Below are positions 6,795 through 14,344 of a stretch of DNA of 14,975 nucleotides, piece after piece. The stretch's first letter is position 1. Each line of letters starts with the position of its first letter. The translations under genes and the position numbers were made by a program. The DNA comes from Planctomycetota bacterium. GTDB taxonomy: Bacteria > Planctomycetota > Phycisphaerae > UBA1845 > PWPN01. The notes beneath the pieces are model-generated. The model had not been told where the DNA came from, ran no database searches, and was given only the letters and a program-made list of their open reading frames with translations. The DNA lies in contig CP070790.1 of the NCBI GenBank assembly GCA_020346805.1, positions 2,865,627 to 2,880,601 on the forward strand. Direction: 5' to 3'.

Positions 6795-8094
6795 GTCGCA
6801 TTATCTCCATTAGTGTATCAAGCGTTCGCTCGGTGGCCCCCCGATTCTTTTTCACTACCTCCCGACCGTTATCCCCCATGCCCCTGGCGGCTACGGGATC
6901 ATCCAACAGTTTTCCCACTGCATCAGCCAGGATATCGGCAGCCTCGGGATTTTCCAGATCGGCCGAGGCGACAAGAATGGCATTACCTTCTTCAAGCTGC
7001 CTCATGGTATCGGCAAAGTTTTCCGTGTGAGATCCTACGATAATCGGTTTGGCCAGACCCGCAACCTCCATCATGTCTGAACCGCCCATCCTGGCCAATG
7101 TCCTGCCCACAAATACAACATCCGCCAACAGATAAAACTTGCGAAGTTCACCCATAGTGTCACCAAGCATGACCGAGTTCTCTAACGGCGGACATGCTTT
7201 ACCATCGGGAAAGTCGCTTCGCCGAATACAATCGAATCCCGATCGCACAATCAAATCCGCGACTTCGCCGAACCGTTCCGGCTTGCGGGGTACGACGGCT
7301 AGCTGCAAGTTTTGATGTTTCTCGCGCAGTTTCCCAAACGCATCGAGAACTAATTTTTCCTCACCCGGTCCGGTGCTGCCACAAACCCAGGTAGGGCGGT
7401 TCCTGTCGCATCCCATCGCTCGGGCCAGTTCCTCCGTACCCTCGATGTAATCGGTTATTTGTGCCCCGTCCCATTTCATTGAACCGGTTACAGTAACACG
7501 TCCCGCAGGTACACCCATCAAGCAGAATCGATTCGCATAGGTCTTGTCTTGCGCCCCAATCCAGGTTAGAGATTCGAACATTTGCCTGGCTATCGGCTTA
7601 ATCCATTTAAATCGGCGAATACTGGTTTCACTCAATCGGCCGTTTATCACTGCCACGGGGATCTCCATCTTGGCCGCCTGAGTTACAAATTGATACCACA
7701 CCTCCAACTCCACCAGCACTACCATGCTGGGGGCGATCCGCTTCAGTCCCCGCCGAACGAACCAACTGATATCCAATGGATATCGGATCACTAACAAATC
7801 GGGAAAAAGTTGCCGGGCCCGGGCATAGCCGGTGTCGGTGGTGGTGGAAATGATCAATTCCGTATTATCCGAGCCCTCCCGCCACATTTCCACCAGCCCG
7901 CGGACCGCATTGATTTCGCCTACCGAGACGGCATGGATCCAGACCCGTCGACCATCAGGGGGCAATATAGGCATTCCTCCCAACCGCTGAATCCAGCCCC
8001 GCCGGTATTTACCCGTGGTCAGCGCGCGGTAGATCACTACCGGTAGAAGCAACACCGCGGCCAGCAGATAGCAAACATCGACGAGCCAACGCAT
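6772..8094 (-). CDS. waaA: 3-deoxy-D-manno-octulosonic acid (Kdo) transferase
   Basis: A GT30-family glycosyltransferase (WaaA/KdtA) that transfers Kdo from CMP-Kdo to lipid A precursor at the cytoplasmic face of the inner membrane. The 440-residue product has one N-terminal membrane anchor (residues 1-23, LLAAVLLLPVV) followed by a basic stretch, then the acceptor-side Rossmann domain with HAVSVGEINAV, where E60 matches the catalytic glutamate of the family. LVELEVWYQ replaces the usual ELEVWPN, and INGRLSETS follows. The C-terminal domain carries CGSTGPGEEK (residues 238-247), LGDTMGEL, FVGRTL, GGSDMMEVAG and PIIVGSHTENF, the CMP-Kdo binding region. Length and motifs are normal. The start ATG at 8094 has only AGGG close upstream. 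The gene implies lipopolysaccharide or a Kdo-containing lipid A. proB overlaps its 3' end by 23 bp; the pairing is not an obvious pathway link. Confidence 0.95.
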   Translation of the reverse strand: MRWLVDVCYLLAAVLLLPVVIYRALTTGKYRRGWIQRLGGMPILPPDGRRVWIHAVSVGEINAVRGLVEMWREGSDNTELIISTTTDTGYARARQLFPDLLVIRYPLDISWFVRRGLKRIAPSMVVLVELEVWYQFVTQAAKMEIPVAVINGRLSETSIRRFKWIKPIARQMFESLTWIGAQDKTYANRFCLMGVPAGRVTVTGSMKWDGAQITDYIEGTEELARAMGCDRNRPTWVCGSTGPGEEKLVLDAFGKLREKHQNLQLAVVPRKPERFGEVADLIVRSGFDCIRRSDFPDGKACPPLENSVMLGDTMGELRKFYLLADVVFVGRTLARMGGSDMMEVAGLAKPIIVGSHTENFADTMRQLEEGNAILVASADLENPEAADILADAVGKLLDDPVAARGMGDNGREVVKKNRGATERTLDTLMEIMRRAEHSVT

Positions 8095-8182
8095 GGCCCT
8101 ATCATAGTCGCCAGAACCGGAGTGGGAAGGGGGGCGCTTCGGCCTCGATCTTTATTTGTTACCTCCTGGAGTTATCTACCGG

Positions 8183-8212
8183 TTGACTGACCCACCTAGG
8201 TGCTTGTATTCT
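8183..8212 (+). promoter_or_regulatory. Predicted promoter of the lipoprotein gene
   Basis: TTGACT (8183-8188, 5 of 6 to consensus) and TATTCT (8207-8212, 4 of 6) are separated by 18 bp. Transcription would begin near 8219, giving a leader of about 30 bases before the ATG at 8250. It is in the 155-bp divergent gap between waaA and the lipoprotein gene. The spacer contains the palindrome CACCTAGGTG (8193-8202). Confidence 0.4.
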
Positions 8213-8220
8213 TTTACAAG
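8203..8220. repeat. Inverted repeat over the -10/start region of the lipoprotein promoter
   Basis: CTTGTA (8203-8208) and TACAAG (8215-8220) are perfect 6-bp arms around a 6-bp spacer. The repeat covers the predicted -10 and start point, and it abuts the palindrome at 8193-8202. It may be a repressor site; a role as an RNA hairpin is less likely because most of it precedes the predicted start. Confidence 0.4.
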
Positions 8221-8249
8221 TTATGGCATCCCTAACGAGGTTCCCCGGT

Positions 8250-9158
8250 ATGATCCGATTGGTTAGTATATTACTGTTATCCATGATCATTTTGAGTCTG
8301 TCGGCATGTCGACAGGATTCCGAGTCCCCCCCGCGTTTACTGACTGACGGGGCCAAATACTCCCTGCCTATCTGCCTCTCAGATATGCCGAACGACAGTA
8401 AATTTGTCGGGCCGGTCGGTGAAGCACGCAGTGTGTCAATTCCCGCCGATACTGAGGCTGATCGAGGCCCCGCCAAGACAGAATTCACCATAAACGATTC
8501 ATCTGCAGAAGCTGTTGTCCAATCTTACGCGGATATGATCGCCGGCGCCCACACCGATCTTTGGCCGGAAATCGTTGTCCCCGAACAGCAAGAATTCGCA
8601 GGGATTTTAGCCGAGTTATTCAATGCCTCTCAAGATCTTCGACAGGCGATGGAAGAGAAGTTTCCAGGACATGCTTTCAAGCTGCCCGCGGGTGCCAGTC
8701 TGGAAATGCCTAAAATAACCATTGTCAGTGTCGAAGTCGTCACTGACCAGGAAGCAACAGCCTCAATAAAGATAGGCGACCTTCCCCAAACAATCGACTT
8801 TAACGTTATGCAAACAGACGATGGTTGGCGCATCGAGGATCCGACTATTAAAAAAGTATATTCGAATGACCAAGTAGTTACTTATAACATAAAACTAATT
8901 GATGTTCTGCAGAACCTTACAACCCGAGTGGAGGCGGACGAGTTCGCTGATGCACAAGCCGTTATGCAGGAAGTTTTGCAGGTGATGTCCCAAATCGCGC
9001 AGCAAAAAACCGACATGAGCGATGATGCGGATGCCACAATAGATGACTCCCAAAAATCCGTCGAGCCGGAGCGAAAACCGCGACCCCAACGTCCCAAGAG
9101 TGAAATCGAGAGTCAGATGGACGTGGCCCCCGGGCCTGGCTTCCTGCCCCGGGGTTGA
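8250..9158 (+). CDS. Predicted lipoprotein of unknown function
   Basis: A 302-residue secreted protein, probably lipid-anchored. The ATG at 8250 is chosen because GAGG (8237-8240) stands nine bases upstream; the earlier ATG at 8223 would sit almost at the predicted transcript start. Residues 1-20 form a type II signal peptide (MIRLVSILLL, then IILSLSAC) with lipobox LSAC and C20 as the lipidated cysteine. A loop of about 70 residues follows, then an alpha/beta region (about 90-215) with AVVQSYADMIAGAHTDLWPE, MPKITIVSVEVV, EATASIKIGDLPQTIDFNVM and DDGWRIEDPTI. That pattern of helix followed by strands and a GWRI-type strand resembles NTF2-like or DUF4878-type lipoproteins, but this is only a resemblance. 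The tail is charged and proline-rich (EPERKPRPQRPKSE), ending PGPGFLPRG. No catalytic motif is seen. It is divergent from waaA, so an envelope role is plausible. Confidence 0.75.
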   Translation: MIRLVSILLLSMIILSLSACRQDSESPPRLLTDGAKYSLPICLSDMPNDSKFVGPVGEARSVSIPADTEADRGPAKTEFTINDSSAEAVVQSYADMIAGAHTDLWPEIVVPEQQEFAGILAELFNASQDLRQAMEEKFPGHAFKLPAGASLEMPKITIVSVEVVTDQEATASIKIGDLPQTIDFNVMQTDDGWRIEDPTIKKVYSNDQVVTYNIKLIDVLQNLTTRVEADEFADAQAVMQEVLQVMSQIAQQKTDMSDDADATIDDSQKSVEPERKPRPQRPKSEIESQMDVAPGPGFLPRG

Positions 9159-9225
9159 TTTATCATTCTTTTGCGGGTAAAGTCTGCTTGTTGTGCCGGC
9201 CGATAGTTTCATCGGAGATACAGTT

Positions 9226-9282
9226 ATGACAGTCATTAGATTCATAATTACGGGTTATATTCGCCCAAAGGAGGTCTCATAG
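9226..9282 (+). CDS. Possible 18-codon leader ORF upstream of the MATE gene
   Basis: ATG at 9226 has GGAGA (9214-9218) seven bases upstream and opens an 18-codon frame, MTVIRFIITGYIRPKEVS, ending with TAG. Four of the 18 residues are isoleucine. Its last codons contain AAGGAGGT (9268-9275), a full match to the ribosomal anti-Shine-Dalgarno complement, with no start codon at normal spacing. An intrinsic terminator follows 36 bp later and then the MATE gene. The order suggests a leader peptide of an attenuator, but frames this short are common by chance. Confidence 0.3.
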   Translation: MTVIRFIITGYIRPKEVS

Positions 9283-9317
9283 CGCTCCTGCAAGATTAGA
9301 ATGATAGAGTATTGCAT

Positions 9318-9348
9318 ACCCGGGAGCGTCGAAATTCCCGGGTTTTTT
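9318..9348 (+). terminator. Intrinsic terminator directly upstream of the MATE gene
   Basis: ACCCGGGA (9318-9325) and TCCCGGGT (9336-9343) form a perfect 8-bp stem with a 10-base loop. Six T residues (9343-9348) follow directly. It lies 160 bp past the lipoprotein stop and only 13 bp before the MATE start codon, so it either ends the lipoprotein transcript or acts as a regulated attenuator for the MATE gene. No promoter fits between it and the MATE start. Confidence 0.75.
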
Positions 9349-9361
9349 ATTGGATTTTGTT

Positions 9362-10837
9362 ATGTCGGACAATGAAAAACAGCCTTTTGACAGCCAGGAT
9401 TGTGATTGGGATGCTTCACTCACACACCATATCCCTGACTTGGCCCGGGATACGGCGGCCGAGTCCTGGAAGCGTGATTTGCGCTTACTCTTGGCGATTG
9501 CCGCCCCCAACGTGATGAGCACCGTCGCCCAGACCTTGCTGAGCATCGTCGACTACGCCATCGTCTCCCAGCTCGGCCCGTCGGCCCAAGCCGCGGTTTC
9601 CACCGGGGCAATGGTCTTTTTCAGTATATTCGGCATGCTGTTGGGAATGATGGTTTGTGTTACCACAGTGGTGAGCCAATCGCTGGGGGCCAATCGTTTA
9701 CGGGATTGCTCCGCCTACGCTTGGCAGGGGATCTGGTTCAGTTTGTTATGTGGTTTGTCGGTTTTCATTCTCTGGCCGATGATGCCTGCTCTTTACGACT
9801 GGTTCGGCCACGCCCCCGATGTTCGGGATATGGAGGTTTCCTATACACAGATCAGGCTCATCAGTCTGGGATTGGCCGGTGCTTCGGTGGCCTTGGGACA
9901 TTTTTTCAACGGTATTCACAAACCCATGCAAAATACCATCTCCGTGGTCGGGGCAAATATCATCAATGCCTTCTTGAGTTACGGTCTGGTATTCGGCAAG
10001 TGGGGTCTGCCCCAGATGGGGGTTGACGGAGCGGCCTGGGGTACGGTGATCGCCAGTTGCGTCAGGGTATTCTGGCTGCTAGGGGCAATGTGCTTCGGTA
10101 AAAATGCTGCCCGGTTCGATCCCTTGCACTCATGGGGATTGGATTGGGACAAGATGCGACGTTTGGTCCGCGTCGGCTGGCCTTCGGGTATCGAATTCGT
10201 ACTGAATATCACCGCCTGGGCGGCATTCCTGGCTTTCATAATCGGTGCCTTCGGGACCAAGCATCTGGCCGCCACCGCAACCTGCTGGCGATTCACCGAG
10301 CTGTCTTTCATGCCCGCCATCGGGATCGGTATAGCCGTTTCCACCATTGTGGGCCGGTCCATCGGCCAAGGCCGATGTGATCTCGCTCGCCGACGGGCCA
10401 GACTAGGTACCCTGATAAACATGATCTATATGGGGATAATGGCTGTAATTTTCGTAATTTTCGGCCGGGAACTCATGCAGATATTCAGCGATGACCAAAC
10501 CGTCATCAAAATCGGTACTCAATTGATGGTTTTTGTGGCCATGTTCCAATTATTCGACGCTATCGCCATTACCTACAGCAACGCCCTGCGCGGAGCCGGT
10601 GATACCCTTTGGCCGGGAATGGTCAGCAGCCTCCAGGCCTGGAGCATAATGGTCGGCGGTGGGACCTTGATGGTCTGTTTCCAGCCCGGACTCGGCTCCA
10701 AAGGACCCTGGATCTTCGCCACCGCCCACGTGATCACCGTAGGGATTACCCTCTGGGCTCGGTGGCACCATGGTAGATGGGAGCGATTGGACGTCATCGG
10801 GCGTGCTGAATCCCCAATCTCAGAATCGGCCGCCTGA
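9362..10837 (+). CDS. MATE family multidrug/Na+ antiporter (NorM-like)
   Basis: An inner-membrane efflux pump of the multidrug and toxic compound extrusion family, which exports cationic drugs or metabolites in exchange for Na+ or H+. The ATG at 9362 gives 491 residues; a TTG at 9350 in the same frame is possible but lies at the end of the terminator T run. Neither start has a Shine-Dalgarno sequence. After a hydrophilic lead of about 45 residues come twelve hydrophobic segments in two six-helix halves. Typical MATE stretches are AAPNVMSTVAQTLLSIVDYA, GMMVCVTTVVSQSLGAN and, in the second half, GWPSGIEFVLNITAW, MPAIGIGIAVSTIVGRSIGQG and SNALRGAGDTLWPGM. Substrate cannot be told. The gene is preceded by an intrinsic terminator and short frames, suggesting its expression may be conditional. 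A hairpin follows its stop, then ileS. Confidence 0.92.
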   Translation: MSDNEKQPFDSQDCDWDASLTHHIPDLARDTAAESWKRDLRLLLAIAAPNVMSTVAQTLLSIVDYAIVSQLGPSAQAAVSTGAMVFFSIFGMLLGMMVCVTTVVSQSLGANRLRDCSAYAWQGIWFSLLCGLSVFILWPMMPALYDWFGHAPDVRDMEVSYTQIRLISLGLAGASVALGHFFNGIHKPMQNTISVVGANIINAFLSYGLVFGKWGLPQMGVDGAAWGTVIASCVRVFWLLGAMCFGKNAARFDPLHSWGLDWDKMRRLVRVGWPSGIEFVLNITAWAAFLAFIIGAFGTKHLAATATCWRFTELSFMPAIGIGIAVSTIVGRSIGQGRCDLARRRARLGTLINMIYMGIMAVIFVIFGRELMQIFSDDQTVIKIGTQLMVFVAMFQLFDAIAITYSNALRGAGDTLWPGMVSSLQAWSIMVGGGTLMVCFQPGLGSKGPWIFATAHVITVGITLWARWHHGRWERLDVIGRAESPISESAA

Positions 10838-10841
10838 GTCC

Positions 10842-10873
10842 AGGGCGGTTTGGCATAAGGCCAAGATCGCCCT
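10842..10873 (+). terminator. Hairpin after the MATE stop codon, no T tract
   Basis: AGGGCG (10842-10847) pairs with CGCCCT (10868-10873), and TTGGC/GCCAA form an inner stem around ATAAG, giving a two-part hairpin five bases after the MATE stop. No T run follows, so it is more likely a transcript-stabilising 3' structure or part of the ileS leader than a classical intrinsic terminator. Confidence 0.4.
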
Positions 10874-10878
10874 AACAT

Positions 10879-10924
10879 ATGCACTTTATGCATTGTTTAG
10901 CGGTTATACCGTCTAGCGGTACCG
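10879..10924 (+). promoter_or_regulatory. Hairpin-rich leader upstream of ileS
   Basis: Two more inverted repeats follow the MATE 3' hairpin: ATGCA/TGCAT (10879-10883 with 10889-10893) and TAG-CGGT/ACCG-(T)-CTA (10898-10915, one bulge). The second is followed by the perfect palindrome CGGTACCG (10917-10924). The CGGT and ACCG blocks alternate, so the ACCG at 10908-10911 can pair with either flanking CGGT. There is no T-box consensus on this strand. A regulatory role is a guess. Confidence 0.3.
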
Positions 10925-11005
10925 GGTGTGGCACTCTTTAACATTCACGATATGCAACTCCCGTCGCTAGCGATGGGGCTGGACTGTAAGTTTGGAAATA
11001 TAAAA

Positions 11006-14000
11006 ATGTTCAAAGAAGTACCCGCAAAGTTTGATTTCCCCGCCGCCGAAGCCGAGATCCATAAGTTTTGGGAAACCGGAGCCATCTACGAAAAATCGCT
11101 CAAGCAGCGTGAAGGCTGTCCGCCTTTTGTTTTCTACGAGGGACCGCCGACCGCCAACGGTTTGCCCCACCCCGGCCACTGCCTGACGCGGATCATTAAG
11201 GACGTCTTCCCCCGCTATAAGACCATGACCGGCTACTACTGCCATCGCAAGGGCGGTTGGGATACCCACGGTCTGCCGGTCGAAGCCGAAGTATGCAAGG
11301 AACTGGGCATCCATACCAAAGAGGAAATCGAAAAATACGGCATCGAGCAGTTCATTCAGCTCTGCCAGGAGAGTGTCTTTCGCTACACCAGGGAATGGGA
11401 GGATTTAACCCGCCGACTCGGCTTCTGGATCAACCTCGATGAGGCCTACGTTACCTACCACCAGTCGTACGTGGAAAGCGTCTGGTGGGCCCTGGCCACT
11501 CTGTTCAACAAAGGTTTGCTATACCAGGGACATAAAGTCGTCTGGTGGTGGCCCCAGGGCGGTACCGCATTGTCCGCCGGTGAGGTCGGACAGGGTTATC
11601 GCCCGGTGGACGATCCCTCGATTACCGTACGTTTCCGCCTTGAAGGCCAACCCAAAACCAGCTTCCTGGCCTGGACCACCACCCCCTGGACTCTGCCCAG
11701 TAACGTAGCCTTGGCTGTGCATCCTGATATCGAATACACCCAAATCGCCGTCGAAGATGAAGAGTTTATTCTGGCTAAAGATTTGATCCCCGCTGTTTTC
11801 AAAGGTCTGCCGGTGGATATCGAAAAGGATATCCGTATCGTAAGAACCATGAAGGGTGCGGAGCTGGTGGGCACTAAGTATGAACCTATCTTCCGTTATG
11901 CACAGCCTGAGGGCGGTAAAGCCTGGGAAGTCATCGATGGCGATTTCGTTAGCCTGGACACCGGCACGGGCATCGTACACATTGCACCGGCCTTCGGTGA
12001 AGACGACTACCGCGTGGCCCAGGAGAAAGGGCTCGGTTTCCTGCAGCTCATCGCCCCTGACGGCACCTTTGTACCTGAGGCCACAGATTTTGCCGGCCGA
12101 TTCTGCAAGGAGGCCGACTCAGATATCGTCTACTGGATGAGAGACCGCGGTGTTCTACTCAAACGCGAGCAGGTACGCCACGAGTATCCCTTCTGCTGGC
12201 GGGCCGAGGACGATCCCCTGATTCAATACGCCCGCAAGAGCTGGTTCATCCGCACCACCGAATTCAAAGATAAGTTCCTGGGCAATAATGCTAAAATCAA
12301 TTGGCTGCCCGAACACATTCGCGACGGGCGCTTCGGCAATTTCCTGGCCGACAACGTCGATTGGGCCTTGTCCCGCGAAAGATTCTGGGGGACACCCTTG
12401 CCCATCTGGGAATGTGAGAAAACAGGAAAACAGGAGGCCGTCGCATCCTATGACGAACTAATGGCCAAACCCGGTGTGCAGGGTACTGAGGTCTGGCATG
12501 AAGCCAAACGGAAAAATCCCAAGCTGATCGACGATCTCAAGGTACACAAGCCTTACATCGATGCCGTCACCTACGATTCGTCCTTCGCCAAAGGTGCACG
12601 CATGCGGCGTGTACCCGAGGTGATCGATTGCTGGTTTGACAGCGGCTGTATGCCCTTCGCCCAATGGGGCTACCCACATCAAAACGCCGAATTGTTCAAG
12701 GATCGCTTCCCCGCTGACTTCATCAGCGAAGCCATCGATCAGACCCGCGGCTGGTTCTATACCCTTTTGGCCATCAGTACCATATTGTTCAGTGAAACAG
12801 ATGACAAAAACGGCACCATATTTGCCGAGGACTATCCCCACCCCTTCCGCAACTGCATCGTATTGGGATTAGTGGCCGGCGAGGACGGCAAAAAACTCTC
12901 CAAGAGCAAACGCAATTACAAGGAGCCTTCCTATATCTTCGATCGTGAAGGGGCTGACGCCATGCGCTGGTCGATGTTGAGCAGCCAGACGCCGTGGACC
13001 GGGGCCCGCTTCAAAGAGGAAACCATTGCTACCGATCAGCGCGAGTTTCTCATCAAACTATACAATGTCTACAGCTTTTTTGTGATCTACGCCAATATCG
13101 ATAAGTGGTCGCCGGCCGAGAGCAAAGAAACAGAATGCCGGTTCAGCGAATTAGATCGCTGGCTGACCGCGGAACTCAATCAGACCATCGTCGACGTCCG
13201 CCAGGCCATGGACAATTACGAAAACTACCCCGCCTGCCGCCGGCTGGTCGAGTTCGTCGACGCCCTGAGCAACTGGTACGTTCGCCGATCGCGGGATCGG
13301 TTCTGGCGCAGCGGCATGGACGACGATAAAAAGGCTGCTTATCAAACATTGTGGTCCTGTTTGACTACCCTATCGGATCTAATCGCCCCGTTTACCCCTT
13401 TCTTTGCCGAGTCTCTGTATCAAAATCTGGTCCGGTCGCACTTCCCCAATGCCGAAGAAAGCGTTCATCTTCGCGATTATCCGGCAGCCGACCAATCCAG
13501 GATCGACCGTAAGCTTATGCAAGAAATGGCCATCGTACGTGAAATCGCATCGTTGGGTCGGTCGGCAAGGATGGATGCCAAAATCAAGGTTCGGCAACCT
13601 TTGGATGTGGTGGAGATTGTCCTGGCTGATTCCTCCCATCAACAATGGCTTTCCACGCATTTGCCTTTGATCTCCGACGAATTAAACGTCAAGCGTATCG
13701 AGTTTGTCGCCGACGCCGACCGCTATGTGACTTACCAGATCAAACCCAACTTCAAAATCCTGGGCCCCAAGTTCGGCCAACTGGCTCCGCAGATCAAAAA
13801 GGCCCTTAATTCTGCTGATGCCGCCGATTTTCGCCGACAACTCGACGAGAAGGGTAAGGCCGAATTGACTGTTGCTGGTAAGAAAGTTGACTTGATTCCC
13901 GAAGACGTTCAGGTGACCCTCGAGGCCCGCCAAGGGTGGACCGCCGCCCAGGGCCCAAAGGTGGTGGTGGTACTCAGTACCGAACTGACCGACGATCTTA

Positions 14001-14266
14001 AGGCTGAGGGGTACGCCCGCGAATTTGTACACCATATTCAGAATCTTAGAAAGCAGAAGCAGTTGAATTATCAGGATAGGATCAGTACCCGCTTAAATAT
14101 CGAGGGTGCTCTCCAAGATGCGATCGATGCATGCGAAGAGTATATTAAACATGAGACGCTTGCTCGCGAATTAACTGTAGATCCAGAACTTATAGATCCT
14201 GACTTTAGTTGTGAAATTGATGGGATGTCGTGTCAAATGTCCATTCAGGTTATCCCAGAAAAATGA
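11006..14266 (+). CDS. ileS: Isoleucyl-tRNA synthetase, type 2
   Basis: A class I synthetase that charges tRNA-Ile and hydrolyses mischarged valine. The frame is open from a GTG at 10928, but the family N-terminus starts at MFKEVPAKFDFPAAEAEI, so the ATG at 11006 is preferred (1086 residues, normal for type 2). Only a weak GGA lies upstream. The HIGH-type signature is GLPHPGH (H55, H58), followed by KGGWDTHGLPVE. The CP1 editing domain (about residues 190-400) shows TTTPWTLPSNVALAVHP and DTGTGIVHIAPAFGEDD (D318 onward). Then come DNVDWALSRERFWGTPLP, the DQTRGWFYTLL segment, and KLSKS at 630-634 in place of KMSKS. The anticodon-binding domain follows, then a C-terminal DUF5915-like region (LKAEGYAREFVHHIQNLRKQ). 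Type 2 enzymes are eukaryote-like and generally less sensitive to mupirocin. No defect is seen. Confidence 0.95.
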   Translation: MFKEVPAKFDFPAAEAEIHKFWETGAIYEKSLKQREGCPPFVFYEGPPTANGLPHPGHCLTRIIKDVFPRYKTMTGYYCHRKGGWDTHGLPVEAEVCKELGIHTKEEIEKYGIEQFIQLCQESVFRYTREWEDLTRRLGFWINLDEAYVTYHQSYVESVWWALATLFNKGLLYQGHKVVWWWPQGGTALSAGEVGQGYRPVDDPSITVRFRLEGQPKTSFLAWTTTPWTLPSNVALAVHPDIEYTQIAVEDEEFILAKDLIPAVFKGLPVDIEKDIRIVRTMKGAELVGTKYEPIFRYAQPEGGKAWEVIDGDFVSLDTGTGIVHIAPAFGEDDYRVAQEKGLGFLQLIAPDGTFVPEATDFAGRFCKEADSDIVYWMRDRGVLLKREQVRHEYPFCWRAEDDPLIQYARKSWFIRTTEFKDKFLGNNAKINWLPEHIRDGRFGNFLADNVDWALSRERFWGTPLPIWECEKTGKQEAVASYDELMAKPGVQGTEVWHEAKRKNPKLIDDLKVHKPYIDAVTYDSSFAKGARMRRVPEVIDCWFDSGCMPFAQWGYPHQNAELFKDRFPADFISEAIDQTRGWFYTLLAISTILFSETDDKNGTIFAEDYPHPFRNCIVLGLVAGEDGKKLSKSKRNYKEPSYIFDREGADAMRWSMLSSQTPWTGARFKEETIATDQREFLIKLYNVYSFFVIYANIDKWSPAESKETECRFSELDRWLTAELNQTIVDVRQAMDNYENYPACRRLVEFVDALSNWYVRRSRDRFWRSGMDDDKKAAYQTLWSCLTTLSDLIAPFTPFFAESLYQNLVRSHFPNAEESVHLRDYPAADQSRIDRKLMQEMAIVREIASLGRSARMDAKIKVRQPLDVVEIVLADSSHQQWLSTHLPLISDELNVKRIEFVADADRYVTYQIKPNFKILGPKFGQLAPQIKKALNSADAADFRRQLDEKGKAELTVAGKKVDLIPEDVQVTLEARQGWTAAQGPKVVVVLSTELTDDLKAEGYAREFVHHIQNLRKQKQLNYQDRISTRLNIEGALQDAIDACEEYIKHETLARELTVDPELIDPDFSCEIDGMSCQMSIQVIPEK

Positions 14267-14285
14267 TGTATTTAAAAACCAGCCG

Positions 14286-14300
14286 TCCGCCTCTGGCGGA
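14286..14300. terminator. Small hairpin between ileS and purN
   Basis: TCCGCC and GGCGGA are perfect 6-bp arms around a TCT loop, 20 bp after the ileS stop. No T tract follows on the plus strand. On the minus strand a T5 run lies eight bases beyond it. Termination would be weak; the 78-bp gap and same orientation favour co-transcription of ileS and purN. Confidence 0.35.
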
Positions 14301-14344
14301 TAAGTAAGTGGATAAAAAAATCAACCGAAGGTGAGTTATCTATC

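Noticed and set aside
8159..8491. 110-codon minus-strand frame
   Set aside because: It runs antisense over the signal peptide and N-terminal region of the lipoprotein gene and over its promoter; no supporting features.
10910..10931. T-box-like GGTACCGC on the minus strand near the ileS leader
   Set aside because: The match is only to the core of the T-box sequence and lies on the strand opposite to ileS, with no specifier stem or AGTA region and no minus-strand target gene. It arises from the CGGTACCG palindrome.
10928..11005. 26-codon N-terminal extension of IleS from a GTG
   Set aside because: The GTG lacks a clear ribosome binding site, the added residues do not resemble IleS N-termini, and MFKEVPAKFDFPA fits the family start.
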